Shown here: positions 1 to 8,771 of the stretch, in pieces
Layout of the letters: every line of letters begins with the position of its first letter
Numbering within the stretch: position 1 is the stretch's first letter
DNA from: Streptomyces sp. DH24
Lineage (GTDB): Bacteria; Actinomycetota; Actinomycetes; Streptomycetales; Streptomycetaceae
NCBI RefSeq assembly: GCF_029813775.1
Contig: NZ_JARVKW010000007.1
Coordinates: 62,001-126,000 of the forward strand
Direction of reading: 5' to 3'
DNA length: 64,000 bases
Notes under the pieces: model-generated
Database searches by the model: none
Seen by the model: only the letters and a program-made list of their open reading frames with translations
What the model was told of the DNA's origin: nothing
Position numbers and translations under genes: made by a program

Positions 1-1
1 C

Positions 2-1156
2 CTGGAACTGGGCGAGCTTCTGGCCGCCGCGGAGGCCGCACCGCCCGGGGAGTCCGTCGGCGTGATCGCACACGACCTGCGCAAGCGCTTCGGGGCGGAG
101 CGTGTGTCGTTCCTGTTCGTCGATCTCATGGGGCAGCGGCTGCTGCGCCTGACCGCGCCGGCCGAGGGTGACAGGGCGGACGGCGCCGAGCGGATCGGTC
201 TGGAGGGCACCGTCTACAACACGGTTCTCCGCAGGCAGCGCCAGCATGTGGAACCGGACGGCCAGGGCGGGCGGCGCGTGATCTCGCCGGTGACCAATCG
301 CGGTGACTGCATCGGTGTGCTGGAGGTGACACTGCAGTACGCCGACGACACCGTGCTCGGACAGATCAGCGACGCGGCCCACGCGCTGGCCTACATCATC
401 GTCACGGACCGGCGCTTCACCGACCTGTACCACGCGGGCCGACGCACCACCCGGACCAGCCTGGCCGCCGAGATCCAGCACCAGCTGCTTCCTTCCGCCT
501 CCTGCTGCGAGGCCCCCCAGTTCACCCTCGCCGCAGGACTGGTCCCGGCCGACGACATCGGCGGCGACACCTACGACTACACCCTCGACCGGGACACACT
601 GCACCTGTCCATCACCGACGCCATGGGCCACGACACCGACTCCGCCCTGCTGGCCACGTTGGTCATGGGTGCGTTGCGCGGCGCCCGCCGCAGTGGCTGC
701 GACGCGCTCCAGCAGGCCCAGCGCGCCCACGACGCCCTGCTGGCCCACGGTCGCGGACTGGCCACCGGACAACTGCTGTGCGTCCGCCTTGAGACGGGCA
801 CCTGCGAGCTGGTCAACGCGGGACATCCCTGGCCTCTGCGTCTGCGGGACGGCGCCGCCGAGGTCGAGGAGGTCAAGCTCGCCGTCAACCTGCCGTTCGG
901 TGTGGCGGCGCCCATCTCCTACGAGCTCCAGGAGCTTCAGTTGCGCCCCGGCGACCGTTTGATCCTGCTCACCGACGGCATGCAGGAACGCGGCGCCGCA
1001 GCTGTCGACCTGGCCTCTCTCGTGCGCGACACCCGCTCCTCGCATCCCAGGGAGGCCGTCCGCACGCTGACGGCCGCGGTACTGGATGCCTGCCGGGGCA
1101 ACCTCAAGGACGACGCCACCGCCCTCATCCTGGACTGGCACGGTCCCCGGCGATGA
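2..1156 (+). CDS. SpoIIE/RsbU-type PP2C phosphatase with GAF-like N-terminus (5' end outside window)
   Basis: The reading frame is open to the left edge with no start, so only the last 384 residues are visible. About residues 1-125 resemble a GAF-type sensor half. After it comes the helix EIQHQLLPS that precedes SpoIIE phosphatase domains, then metal-site motifs GGDTYDY and TDAMGHDTDSA, then VNAGHPWPL and LLTDGMQER. Known members dephosphorylate anti-anti-sigma factors and so free alternative sigma factors. The next gene on the same strand is an anti-sigma type ATPase, which fits a partner-switching module. No transmembrane segment is visible in the part seen. The family call is firm; the partner and the stimulus are not known. 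Confidence 0.9.
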   Translation: MELGELLAAAEAAPPGESVGVIAHDLRKRFGAERVSFLFVDLMGQRLLRLTAPAEGDRADGAERIGLEGTVYNTVLRRQRQHVEPDGQGGRRVISPVTNRGDCIGVLEVTLQYADDTVLGQISDAAHALAYIIVTDRRFTDLYHAGRRTTRTSLAAEIQHQLLPSASCCEAPQFTLAAGLVPADDIGGDTYDYTLDRDTLHLSITDAMGHDTDSALLATLVMGALRGARRSGCDALQQAQRAHDALLAHGRGLATGQLLCVRLETGTCELVNAGHPWPLRLRDGAAEVEEVKLAVNLPFGVAAPISYELQELQLRPGDRLILLTDGMQERGAAAVDLASLVRDTRSSHPREAVRTLTAAVLDACRGNLKDDATALILDWHGPRR

Positions 1157-1412
1157 CACCGGCACAGCGGGCCGAGGGCATCTCCCGCCTGTGACCTTGA
1201 TCCGGGCCCGGCTCATACCGTCTCCGGCCCGTCCGAGGTGGGAACGCGCCGTTGCGCGGCCACCGCCACGCAAGCGTACGCCGCAGCGCGGTGTCGACCA
1301 CCCCCTGTGTGCGGTCGGCCTGAATCGTCCTTGTGCGGGGCAGCCGACGAGCAGCCGTGCCATGCTGCCCGGGAGACGGCGTGAATTTCTTGTGGCGATC
1401 ATATGAGGGCGC

Positions 1413-1892
1413 ATGGGGCAGACCGCGGGGCATGAGGGGCAGCGGAGAGGAGACAGCCATCCGCCGTCGGCGTCGGCCGCCTACGACGGTGACTCCTCCT
1501 GCATCGGCGCAGCGCGGCACTTGGCCGCCGACTTCCTCACCGACGTGCAGGCCGTGCACGGGCTGCCGGTGTCCGAGCGGGCGCTGGGCATGACACAGCT
1601 GGTGGTCAGCGAACTGGTCACCAACGCGGTGAAGTACGCGCCCGGACCGGTCATGCTCGATCTGCAGATCGTTGACGGTGCGGTACGGGTAACGGTGTGG
1701 GACAGCGACCCGGTCCTGCCGGACGTCGCCGCCACCGACCCGCAGCGCGTCGGGCGGCACGGCCTGGAAATCACCCTCGCCGTCAGCCAGGGCTATGAAG
1801 TCCACCGTGAACCGGTCGGCAAACGCATCACGGCAGTGATCGCTCTGGCCGACGACCCCAGCGGGAACGTCGCCGGCCGCACTGCTCCGTGA
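1413..1892 (+). CDS. RsbW-like anti-sigma/ATP-binding (HATPase_c_2) protein
   Basis: A 159-residue protein. The N-terminal 30 residues are polar and poorly conserved in look; from about residue 33 it has the GHKL fold of Streptomyces anti-sigma regulatory kinases: a helix with ARHLAADFL, then the N-box VVSELVTNAVKYAPGP, then VWDSDP (G1-like) and GRHGLEI (G2-like). Such proteins bind ATP and phosphorylate anti-anti-sigma proteins or hold sigma factors. It follows the PP2C phosphatase by 256 nt on the same strand, so the two may work as the kinase and phosphatase of one switch. The ATG is preceded by a weak GAGGGC ribosome site, so the exact start is less certain than the family. Confidence 0.85.
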   Translation: MGQTAGHEGQRRGDSHPPSASAAYDGDSSCIGAARHLAADFLTDVQAVHGLPVSERALGMTQLVVSELVTNAVKYAPGPVMLDLQIVDGAVRVTVWDSDPVLPDVAATDPQRVGRHGLEITLAVSQGYEVHREPVGKRITAVIALADDPSGNVAGRTAP

Positions 1893-2105
1893 AGGGGCCG
1901 ATGGCGGCGCCGACTTGCATGACAGGGCTCGCTCCGGAGTCCGAGACGACTTCTTCCTGCCGGCCCACGTTCACCCGCCACGACCGCGCTGCACGGATCT
2001 TGGTCCCGCCCTACCAGGGCAGCCCCGCGCCGACCACCACCCATCCGGCCAAGGTGAAACGACGGTCGACTCGACAGCGGGCGGTGGCAGCCGGCGCATC
2101 GCCTC

Positions 2106-2291
2106 TCAGTGATGGCGAGGGGCCTGCCCATCCCCACTGCGGTGCGGGGCGCGCTGAGGGCCCAGAAGTTCCGCCGCCTGGTGCTGGGTTCGGGCCGCTG
2201 CCTCCTGGGCCGCTGTCACCGCGTCGCCGAGTTCGCGGATCAGGTCCTCGTAGATCGGCGGGTGGTTGCCTTCGGTGGTCGTGCTTGTCAC
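2106..2291 (-). CDS. small hypothetical protein, 61 aa
   Basis: GTG start with a good ribosome site (AAAGGAAG about 9 nt upstream). The product is hydrophilic, with an Ala/Gln-rich helix (residues about 20-45) and a basic His-rich tail; no signal peptide, membrane segment or known motif. It sits just downstream of another small minus-strand gene and could share its transcript. I do not recognise a function. The ribosome site and codon bias are the main support that it is real. Confidence 0.55.
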   Translation of the reverse strand: MTSTTTEGNHPPIYEDLIRELGDAVTAAQEAAARTQHQAAELLGPQRAPHRSGDGQAPRHH

Positions 2292-2333
2292 GGTGCCGTT
2301 TCTTCCTTTCGCTGTCGCACAGGCCCCGTGCCG

Positions 2334-2714
2334 TCAGGCGCGGTTGAGGCGGGCCGCTATTCCGTGGCCGACGAGGAGATAGACGACCGCCGGGAGGCCG
2401 TAATTGAGGGCGACTCGCAAATTCTCCGTGTCCATCGTGAAAATGTCCTGTGCCCATCCGGACAGCCAGTCGGCCGTGCCGTGGACGAAATCGACGAACG
2501 CGTTGGCCTGGTTCGCGTCCAGCAGGTACAGCACGATCCACAGGCCCAAAAAGCCGGCCGCGATGTCCGCGATCGTGCAGATCGTCAGGGCTGCGCGGCG
2601 TGCTGTCGCCTGGTTGTCGCGCTGCGGGCGTTCGGGGCGCGCGGGCTGCTGGTCGTAGGTCTGGTGTCCGGGTACCGGGTCAATGCCGCTCACGGGGAAT
2701 CCGATCTGACGCAT
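2334..2714 (-). CDS. small membrane protein, 126 aa
   Basis: Residues 1-40 are a polar, Pro/Gln-rich cytoplasmic-type region. Two hydrophobic segments follow, at about 43-66 (ICTIADIAAGFLGLWIVLYL) and about 104-122 (LPAVVYLLVGHGIAARL), separated by an amphipathic stretch with several Trp/Asp. The layout suggests a two-pass membrane protein with a short outside loop. The start at 2714 has no strong ribosome site; GTG at the eighth codon is an alternative. It lies 42 nt upstream of the 61-aa gene on the same strand. I know no function. Confidence 0.6.
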   Translation of the reverse strand: MRQIGFPVSGIDPVPGHQTYDQQPARPERPQRDNQATARRAALTICTIADIAAGFLGLWIVLYLLDANQANAFVDFVHGTADWLSGWAQDIFTMDTENLRVALNYGLPAVVYLLVGHGIAARLNRA

Positions 2715-2931
2715 GGGGGACGGGGATGTTCGGCTTCTCTCCCCTTCTTCTGCGTCCGGCTGTCGCCGTTGCGTTACACCCCGGGGTTGCGCTGCGCACT
2801 TATCGATTTCTGTTCCGGTACTTGTGGATATGACTTTGTGTGTCCTTTATTTGCGGATGCGATCCTCCTTCCGTTCCGAGCCGATCCGCCGCCCGTGATA
2901 CCCGCGATCCCGCGGTTCCCGCCGTCCCGCG

Positions 2932-3999
2932 TCATGCCGAGCGCTTGCGCGGTGCGGCCTTCTTCGCCGGTGTCTTCTTCGTTGCCGCCGCTTTCTTAGT
3001 CGTCCCGCCCTTGCCCGACGATGACGACGATGACGACGACGCCGATGCCGCCGTCGACTTCTTCGCCCCCGTCGCCTTCGTCCCCGTCGTCTTCTTCGCA
3101 GCCGCCTTCTTCGCCGCGGTCTTCTTCGCCGTCGACGTCGACTTCTTCGTGCCCGTCTCCTTCGGCGCCGCGCGGGACGCGGACCGCTTGCGCTGCGGGA
3201 GGTCGTGGACCTCGGCCTCCTCGCCCCGCGACTCCTTCGCCGCGCGGACGCTGCTCTCCAGTGCCGCCATGAGGTCCAGGACCTTGCCGCCGGTCGCCGG
3301 TTCCGGGGACTCGGGGGGTGCCTCGCCCGCGGCCTTCGCGGCGATGACCTCCTCGACCGCCTCGCGGTACTCGTCGTGCAGGTCCTCCAGGTCCACCTCG
3401 CCGAGGGTGTCCATCAGGGCGTCCGCCAGGTCGAGTTCCTTGTCGCGGACCGTGACGTCCGTGTCGGGGGCCACGCCCTCCGGAGCGCGCACCTCGTCCG
3501 GCCAGAGCAGGCCGTGCATCGCGATGGCGTCGCCGACCACGCGCAGCATGCCCAGGCGTTCCCGGCCGCGCAGCGCGAACTTGGCGATCGCCACCTTGTG
3601 GCTGCGCTTGAGCGCCTCCCTGAGCAGCGTGTACGGCTTGGCCGCCGGCGCTCCGCTCGCCGCCAGGTAGTACGCCGCGTCCATCTGGAGCGGGTCGATG
3701 CGGTCCGCCGGCACGAACGCCACGATCTCGATGGTCCTGGCCGTCGGGAGCGGCAGGTGGGACAGGTCTTCGTCCGTGATCGGGATGATCGAGCCGTCCG
3801 CGTCCTCGTAGCCCTTGCCGATCTCGGAGGTCGTGACCTCGCGGTCCTCCAGTTCGCAGAACTTGCGGTAGCGGATGCGGCCGCCGTCCTCCGTGTGGAT
3901 CTGGCGGAACGAGATCGAGTGGCTCTCGGTGGCGTTGACCAGCTTGATCGGGATGCTGACCAGGCCGAACGAGATGGCTCCGTTCCATATGGATCTCAC
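2932..3999 (-). CDS. ku: Ku DNA end-binding protein with long Lys/Ala/Ser tail
   Basis: Ku binds double-strand DNA ends and recruits LigD in bacterial non-homologous end joining. The N-terminus RSIWNGAISFGLVSIPIKLV is the Ku family opening, and the core up to about residue 250 is collinear with it. From about residue 255 the tail is a run of Lys/Ala/Thr repeats (AAKKAAAKKTT, PAKKAAPRKR) with an uninterrupted stretch of eight serines, giving about 355 residues against roughly 250-300 for minimal Ku. Start: GTG at 3999 has AAAGGG 8 nt upstream; the in-frame GTG at 4008 overlaps that ribosome site. It is divergent from the LigD-polymerase gene 63 nt away. The basic tail probably strengthens DNA binding (inference from mycobacterial Ku). 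Confidence 0.95.
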   Translation of the reverse strand: MRSIWNGAISFGLVSIPIKLVNATESHSISFRQIHTEDGGRIRYRKFCELEDREVTTSEIGKGYEDADGSIIPITDEDLSHLPLPTARTIEIVAFVPADRIDPLQMDAAYYLAASGAPAAKPYTLLREALKRSHKVAIAKFALRGRERLGMLRVVGDAIAMHGLLWPDEVRAPEGVAPDTDVTVRDKELDLADALMDTLGEVDLEDLHDEYREAVEEVIAAKAAGEAPPESPEPATGGKVLDLMAALESSVRAAKESRGEEAEVHDLPQRKRSASRAAPKETGTKKSTSTAKKTAAKKAAAKKTTGTKATGAKKSTAASASSSSSSSSGKGGTTKKAAATKKTPAKKAAPRKRSA

Positions 4000-4062
4000 G
4001 TGCAGCACCCTTTCGACGGGGTCGACGCCGGGTTCCTCCCGATTTCATGGGATTCTCATCGT

Positions 4063-4944
4063 ATGACGCCGATCACAGAGGTGGAGGGGCGACGGGTCGC
4101 GCTCAGCAACCTGGCGAAGGTGCTGTATCCCGCGACCGGCTTCACCAAGGGCGAGGTGCTGCACTACTACGCGACCGTCGCCGAGGTCCTGTTGCCCCAT
4201 CTGCGTGATCGGCCGGTGTCCTTCCTGCGGTATCCGGACGGCCCCGAAGGTCAGGTCTTCTTCACCAAGAACGTGCCGCCCGGTACGCCCGACTGGGTCA
4301 CCACCGCCGAGGTCCCCCGCTCCGAGGGGCCGGCCCGGATGGTGCTCGTGCAGGACCTGCCGAGCCTGATGTGGGCCGCCAACCTCGTCACCGAGTTCCA
4401 CACCCACCAGTGGGTCGTCCAGGAGCCCGGGCTCGCCGACCGGATCGTCTTCGACCTCGATCCCGGTCCGCCCGCCACCGTCGTCCACTGCTGCGAGGTC
4501 GCCCTGTGGCTGCGGGACCGGCTGGCCGCCGACGGCATCGAGGCCCACACCAAGACCTCCGGGTCCAAGGGACTGCATCTGCTGGCCGCCGTGCGGGGCG
4601 CCTCCTCCGACCGCGTGTCCGAGTACGCCAAGGAACTGGCCGTCGAGGCCGAGAAGGCCATGCCCCGGCTGGTCCTGCACCGCATGACGCGCAGCCTGCG
4701 GCCCGGCAAGGTGTTCGTCGACTGGAGCCAGAACGCCGCCCGGAAGACCACCGCGACGCCCTACACGCTGCGCGCCCGCGCCGAACCCATCGTCTCCGCG
4801 CCCGTCACCTGGGACGAGGTCGAGGCCTGCGGCGATCCCGCGCAGCTGTCCTTCCGGGCGGGCGACATCGCGCCCCGGCTGCAGGACTACGGGGATCTCA
4901 TGGCGCCGCTGTTCGACGCGGACCGTGCCGGGGCGGTTTCCTGA
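4063..4944 (+). CDS. ligD: LigD-type polymerase (PolDom/AEP primase) of end joining
   Basis: A 293-residue stand-alone polymerase domain of the LigD family; it lacks the ligase and nuclease domains, which in Streptomyces are often separate genes. Visible motifs: AKVLYPATGFTKGEVLHYY near the N-terminus, FDLDPGPP (catalytic Asp pair), TSGSKGLHL (nucleotide-binding SGxxGxH), and FVDWSQN (third metal Asp region). The enzyme fills gaps and adds nucleotides or ribonucleotides at breaks, with Ku. It is divergent from ku with 63 nt between starts, so both share one regulatory region. ATG at 4063 has only a GGGA about 9 nt upstream. The last codons lie inside a 32-bp tandem repeat that continues past the stop. 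Confidence 0.93.
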   Translation: MTPITEVEGRRVALSNLAKVLYPATGFTKGEVLHYYATVAEVLLPHLRDRPVSFLRYPDGPEGQVFFTKNVPPGTPDWVTTAEVPRSEGPARMVLVQDLPSLMWAANLVTEFHTHQWVVQEPGLADRIVFDLDPGPPATVVHCCEVALWLRDRLAADGIEAHTKTSGSKGLHLLAAVRGASSDRVSEYAKELAVEAEKAMPRLVLHRMTRSLRPGKVFVDWSQNAARKTTATPYTLRARAEPIVSAPVTWDEVEACGDPAQLSFRAGDIAPRLQDYGDLMAPLFDADRAGAVS

Positions 4945-4990
4945 CCGACGCGGACCGCGCCGGGGCGGTTTCCTGACCGACGCGGACCCC
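4915..4990. repeat. 32-bp tandem repeat across the ligD stop codon
   Basis: The unit starting GACGCGGACCGTGCCGG repeats at 4915, 4947 and (partly) 4979, with one C/T difference between the first two. Because 32 is not a multiple of 3, only the first copy is read in frame (D-A-D-R-A-G-A-V-S, then TGA); the others lie in the untranslated 3' end. It looks like replication slippage. Confidence 0.85.
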
Positions 4991-5038
4991 GCCGGACCGG
5001 CGTCCTGGCCCTTCACCCACCAGCCGGCCCCGGACGCC

Positions 5039-5869
5039 TCACACTCTCGCCCACGTCCTCCTGTCCCGCGCCATCGCGTGCAGGCCGTCCACGTCCCCCG
5101 GCTTCAGCACGCCGCCCAGTCGGCCCAGGCCCGGCACGTCGTCGTCCGTCAGGACGCGGGTTGCCCGGGGTGCGGCGGTGATCCTCAGGTCCGCCGGGCC
5201 GACCAGGACCAGGACCAGGCGGACCTCGGCCGTCAGCGCGTAGGTCGCCCTGGCGGCGTCGGTGCGGAGCCCGCGGAGTACGGGGCCCGGGTCGCGGCGG
5301 CCCAGGGCGAGCACGGGGTCGTTCACGGTCACCCGCTGCCTGCGGGCGTACAGGGTGCGCACGGCGAACAGGCCGCCCGGCCCGATCAGCAGGTGGTGGA
5401 TGCGGCCGCCGCCGGGCAGCGGGACCGAGTGCAGCGCGTACCAGCCGGCGCCGTCCATGCGGTCCAGGGCGGTGCCGACCGTCTGTTCCGCCTCCAGGGC
5501 CCGGCGGCGCGGGTCGGGGCGCAGCCGGCGCTGCGGGCCGGGGTCGCGTTCGAGGGCGACGAGGAGGGCCTCGCCGGGGCGGTTGGGGGCCAGGTCGTCG
5601 TCCGGGTGGAGGGACAGACGGGCCAGTTCGGCGGGCGTCGGCACGGGAGGCGGGCCCACCGCGACCGGGCCGGTGAGGAAGGGGCCCAGGGCTTCCAGTA
5701 CGTCGTCCCTGTGGTCGTCGCCGAGGAGGTTGATCCGGGCCGCGTCACGGTCGTACCAGGCGATGTCGCTGCCGTCGCCGGCGCAGACGTACAGCCGTTC
5801 CCGGCCGTGGCGCCATGTCGGTACGACGCGCAGGCGGCGCCGGCCGCTGTGTCCGGAGGGTTCGCTCAT
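5039..5869 (-). CDS. NERD (nuclease-related) domain protein
   Basis: A 276-residue soluble protein. The second half carries the NERD core: EAEQTVGTALDRMDGAGWYAL, then VPLPGGGRIHHLLIGPGGLF, then a beta strand and TLYARRQRVTV. The G-rich IGPGGLFAV and downstream strands match the endonuclease-like fold proposed for NERD proteins (DNA processing, founded on sequence only). The first ~110 residues are Asp/Arg-rich with no clear domain. ATG at 5869; the coding ends abut the ligD repeat region at about 50 nt, convergent. Closeness to ku/ligD makes a DNA-repair role tempting, but that is inference. Confidence 0.75.
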   Translation of the reverse strand: MSEPSGHSGRRRLRVVPTWRHGRERLYVCAGDGSDIAWYDRDAARINLLGDDHRDDVLEALGPFLTGPVAVGPPPVPTPAELARLSLHPDDDLAPNRPGEALLVALERDPGPQRRLRPDPRRRALEAEQTVGTALDRMDGAGWYALHSVPLPGGGRIHHLLIGPGGLFAVRTLYARRQRVTVNDPVLALGRRDPGPVLRGLRTDAARATYALTAEVRLVLVLVGPADLRITAAPRATRVLTDDDVPGLGRLGGVLKPGDVDGLHAMARDRRTWARV

Positions 5870-5992
5870 GCACCATCACCCCACGATCCATGGGAACAGG
5901 CGGGGTGCTGCGGGGGCAAGAACCCGGCTACCTTTGACAGGAGTTGACCTGTTCCGCCGGGCGGGGCCCCGGGAGGGGTTGGGGAGGCGCTG

Positions 5993-6496
5993 TTGCGTAC
6001 GCGCAGGACAGAACCCGTACCGGCTCCGGATCACCCCTGGGACGAGATCGTGCCGGGGCTGTGGATGGGCGGGCACGAGTTCAAGGGGCACGCCGGGTAT
6101 CCGGAGTTCGCCGTGGTGCGGGGCCAGTTCGATCTTGTGCAGTCGCTGGTGCGGTTGCCGGGGCACGGGCCCGATCCCGGCGTGGAGCACCAGGTGTGGC
6201 CGATCCCCGACGGACCGCTGGACGGGACGCAGCTCGCCGGGGTCATACGGCTGGCGGAGGCGGCGTGCGCGGCGCTGGACGCGGGCCGCAAGGTCCTCGT
6301 CCGTTGCTGTCACGGGTACAACCGGTCGGGGATCGTCGTCGCGCACGCCCTGACGCGCCGGGGGATGTCCGCCGACGCCGCGGTCCGGCTGATCCGGGCC
6401 CGCCGCTCGTCGTGGGCGCTGCACAACGAGTTGTTCGTGGAGTATCTGCGGGCCGGGCTGGCCACGGCGCGGCTGCTGGAGGAGCTCGCCGAGTAG
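5993..6496 (+). CDS. dual-specificity-type protein phosphatase
   Basis: A 167-residue protein of the DSP/tyrosine phosphatase fold. The P-loop RCCHGYNRSG fits CxxGxxRSG, with the first Cys as nucleophile and Arg as phosphate binder; IVPGLWMGGHEF is the usual opening strand and WPIPDGPLDG the region holding the general acid Asp. It would remove phosphate from Tyr or Ser/Thr in cytoplasmic proteins. The start is TTG at 5993, chosen because GGGGAGG lies 6-7 nt upstream. It is divergent from the NERD gene, sharing 123 nt of upstream DNA. Substrate unknown. Confidence 0.85.
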   Translation: MRTRRTEPVPAPDHPWDEIVPGLWMGGHEFKGHAGYPEFAVVRGQFDLVQSLVRLPGHGPDPGVEHQVWPIPDGPLDGTQLAGVIRLAEAACAALDAGRKVLVRCCHGYNRSGIVVAHALTRRGMSADAAVRLIRARRSSWALHNELFVEYLRAGLATARLLEELAE

Positions 6497-6595
6497 CGCC
6501 CGCCGGGGCGTGGCGTACGGCGTCGTGCCTGCGCAGAGCGGACGTGCGCGCGAATAAGGTGGACGGGCCTGTCGTCGCCGATTCCCTGGAGCACC

Positions 6596-7336
6596 GTGCC
6601 CTCGCGCGTCGCCCGCCGCGTCACCGCCGCCGCCCTGCTGTGCGCGGCGGTCGCCGCGTGCGGTGACGCCGGTGGTCTTGAGGGGGCCGGGCCGACGCCG
6701 ACCGCGGTCGGTCCGGCGCGGCTGTGGCCCGGGCTGACGCCGGCGTCCAGTCCCGGCTGGGACTACGACGAGGCGGAGACGGAGGTCGTGAAGGGTGTGC
6801 GCGTCCCCGGGGACGACATCCGCGGGGCCGACCCGGTCGCCGTCGTACGGGCCGAGATCGCGGCCCACCCCGAGGACTACGCCGGGGCGAGGGCGCCGTA
6901 CCGCGAGACGGCCCGGCTGTTCCGGGACTGCGGCGGTCCGGCAGGTGCCGGGCGCCCGGCGTGTCCCCTGCTGGAGCCGTACTACCGGGATCTGACCGGT
7001 GACGGGCGCGAGGACATGACGCTGGGCTTCCGGTTGCTGCCGGCGAAGATGACGGCCGTACGGGTCTACACGGTGGACGACCGGCACCGGCTCGTGCGGG
7101 TCATGGAGAACGACGACGCGGTGAGCGCCGTCGAACTGGCCGGGCGGTCGGTGATCATCCGGGCGCCGTCGGAGGTGCCGGGGTACGAGTACCGGCTCCA
7201 GTGGACCTGGGACCCCGACCAGCGGGCGATGCTGCTCACGCACGACGAGATGCTGCGCACCGGCGGCCGGCAGCGCCCCGCCCGGCCCTCGCAGTCCCCC
7301 TCCCCGTCCCCCTCCCCCGCGGCGGGCGCCCCGTGA
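6596..7336 (+). CDS. lipoprotein, partner of the following sensor kinase
   Basis: GTG start; residues 1-21 form a short signal peptide (two Arg, then AAALLCAAVAAC) ending in a lipobox VAAC, so Cys22 is probably lipidated and the protein sits on the outer face of the membrane. The mature part is mixed alpha/beta with PYYRDLTGDGREDM, a pattern of secreted small-molecule or wall-sensing proteins, and ends in a Ser-Pro repeat tail. The histidine kinase gene begins within the stop codon (GTGA), so the two are translationally coupled. This resembles CseA with CseB/CseC, where a lipoprotein tunes the kinase; that role here is inference. Confidence 0.75.
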   Translation: MPSRVARRVTAAALLCAAVAACGDAGGLEGAGPTPTAVGPARLWPGLTPASSPGWDYDEAETEVVKGVRVPGDDIRGADPVAVVRAEIAAHPEDYAGARAPYRETARLFRDCGGPAGAGRPACPLLEPYYRDLTGDGREDMTLGFRLLPAKMTAVRVYTVDDRHRLVRVMENDDAVSAVELAGRSVIIRAPSEVPGYEYRLQWTWDPDQRAMLLTHDEMLRTGGRQRPARPSQSPSPSPSPAAGAP

Positions 7337-8628
7337 GGCGGCCCCGTCGGTCGGTCCTTCCCGGTTGGGCGGGCGCGCTCGCGGTGCGGGCGGCGGTGTT
7401 CATCACGGTGATGTGCTGTGCGCTCGCCGCGCTGCTCGGCGTCCTCGTGCACGTGTCGGTGACGGGCCAGACCGTCGGCCAGGCCCGCGACCTCGCGCTC
7501 ACGCGGCTGTCGGAGGCCACCGCCGCGTACCAGGCCGGCGACTCCCCCGGGCCCGGTGCCCGGGTCGATCCGCCGGGGCTGCCGGCGTCGCTGCGGGCGC
7601 TGGCGGTGGGCGGGGAGCGCGGCACGATGGTCGCGCGGCACCACGGGCGGCCCACGATGTGGGCGGCGGGGCCCGTGGACGGCGGGCGGGCGCTGGCCGT
7701 GGCGGTCGACTACTCGCAGCAGGCCCGCACCATCGACGGCCTGGACCGGGCCATCCTGTGGTCGTCGGCGCTCGCGATCGGGGCGACGGTGCTGGTGGGC
7801 GCGTTCGCGGTGACGCGGGTGACGCGGCGGCTGCACGCCACGGCGCGGGTCGCGCGGCGGATCAGCGCGGGTGACCTGGACGCGCGGGTGGGCGATCCGC
7901 GGGCGGAGCAGGGCTCGGCGCGTCCGCAGGACGAGGTGGCCGCGGTCGCCGCCGCCCTGGACTCCATGGCGGCGTCGTTGCAGGGCAAGCTGCTGGCCGA
8001 GCAGCGGTTCACGGCGGATGTCGCGCACGAACTGCGGACGCCGCTGACCGGGCTGCACGCGGCGGCCGAACTGCTGCCGCCGGGCCGCCCGACGGAGCTG
8101 GTGCGGGACCGGGTGGCGGCCCTGCGCACGCTCACCGAGGACCTGCTGGAGATCTCCCGGCTGGACACCGGCCGGGAGCGACTGGACGTGGACACGGAGC
8201 ACCTCGGCCCGCTGGCCGAGCGGGTGGTGCGGGCGTCCGGGGGCGGCGCGGAGGTCAGGGTCGTACGGGACGCGGCGGTGGAGACGGACCGGCGGCGGCT
8301 GGAGCGGGTGCTGGGCAACCTCGTGGCCAACGCGCGCCGGCACGGACGGGCACCGGTGGTGGTGACCGTCGACGGCCCGGTGGTCACCGTGCGGGACCAC
8401 GGCGACGGATACCCGGACTACCTGCTGAAGCACGGACCGCAGCGCTTCCGCACCGAGGGAGGCGCCAAGGGCCACGGCCTGGGCCTGACGATCGCGCGGG
8501 GTCAGGCAGAGGTACTGGGAGCGCGACTGACCTTCACGAACGCCGAGGACGGCGGCGCGGTGGCGACGCTGCTCCTGTCGACACGGCACCCGCAGCCGGA
8601 CCCGGACGCGCCACCAGGGACGAGCTGA
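7333..8628 (+). CDS. HAMP-containing sensor histidine kinase (no adjacent response regulator)
   Basis: A 431-residue membrane kinase. Segment 1 (about 15-36), an extracytoplasmic loop of about 100 residues, and segment 2 (about 138-160) precede a HAMP linker (RVTRRLHATARVARRISAGD), a HisKA helix with the phospho-acceptor His in FTADVAHELRTPLTGL, and an ATPase domain with N-box GNLVANARRHG, G1-like RDHGDGYP and G2 KGHGLGL. Start GTG at 7333 overlaps the lipoprotein stop by 4 nt and removes an arginine-rich artefactual extension. No response regulator is next to it, so it is an orphan kinase, or works with a distant partner. The lipoprotein encoded just before is its likely accessory. Confidence 0.88.
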   Translation: MRRPRRSVLPGWAGALAVRAAVFITVMCCALAALLGVLVHVSVTGQTVGQARDLALTRLSEATAAYQAGDSPGPGARVDPPGLPASLRALAVGGERGTMVARHHGRPTMWAAGPVDGGRALAVAVDYSQQARTIDGLDRAILWSSALAIGATVLVGAFAVTRVTRRLHATARVARRISAGDLDARVGDPRAEQGSARPQDEVAAVAAALDSMAASLQGKLLAEQRFTADVAHELRTPLTGLHAAAELLPPGRPTELVRDRVAALRTLTEDLLEISRLDTGRERLDVDTEHLGPLAERVVRASGGGAEVRVVRDAAVETDRRRLERVLGNLVANARRHGRAPVVVTVDGPVVTVRDHGDGYPDYLLKHGPQRFRTEGGAKGHGLGLTIARGQAEVLGARLTFTNAEDGGAVATLLLSTRHPQPDPDAPPGTS

Positions 8629-8704
8629 CCGTCCACCGGCCCCCACCCCTTCTCCTCTTCTCCTCGCCCCCTCCCGATGGCGCAGCGTGGCGGGCGCGGC
8701 ACGG

Positions 8705-8733
8705 TTGGCGACCATAGCGTGAGCGATTAGTGA
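8705..8733 (+). promoter_or_regulatory. candidate sigma-70-like promoter of the SH3 gene
   Basis: TTGGCG (8705-8710), 17-bp spacer, TAGTGA (8728-8733), about 38 nt before the ATG. The match is fair, not strong. Confidence 0.4.
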
Positions 8734-8771
8734 GGTCTTGTTCCTCTTCGCCCGCACATGGAGGTACTCCC

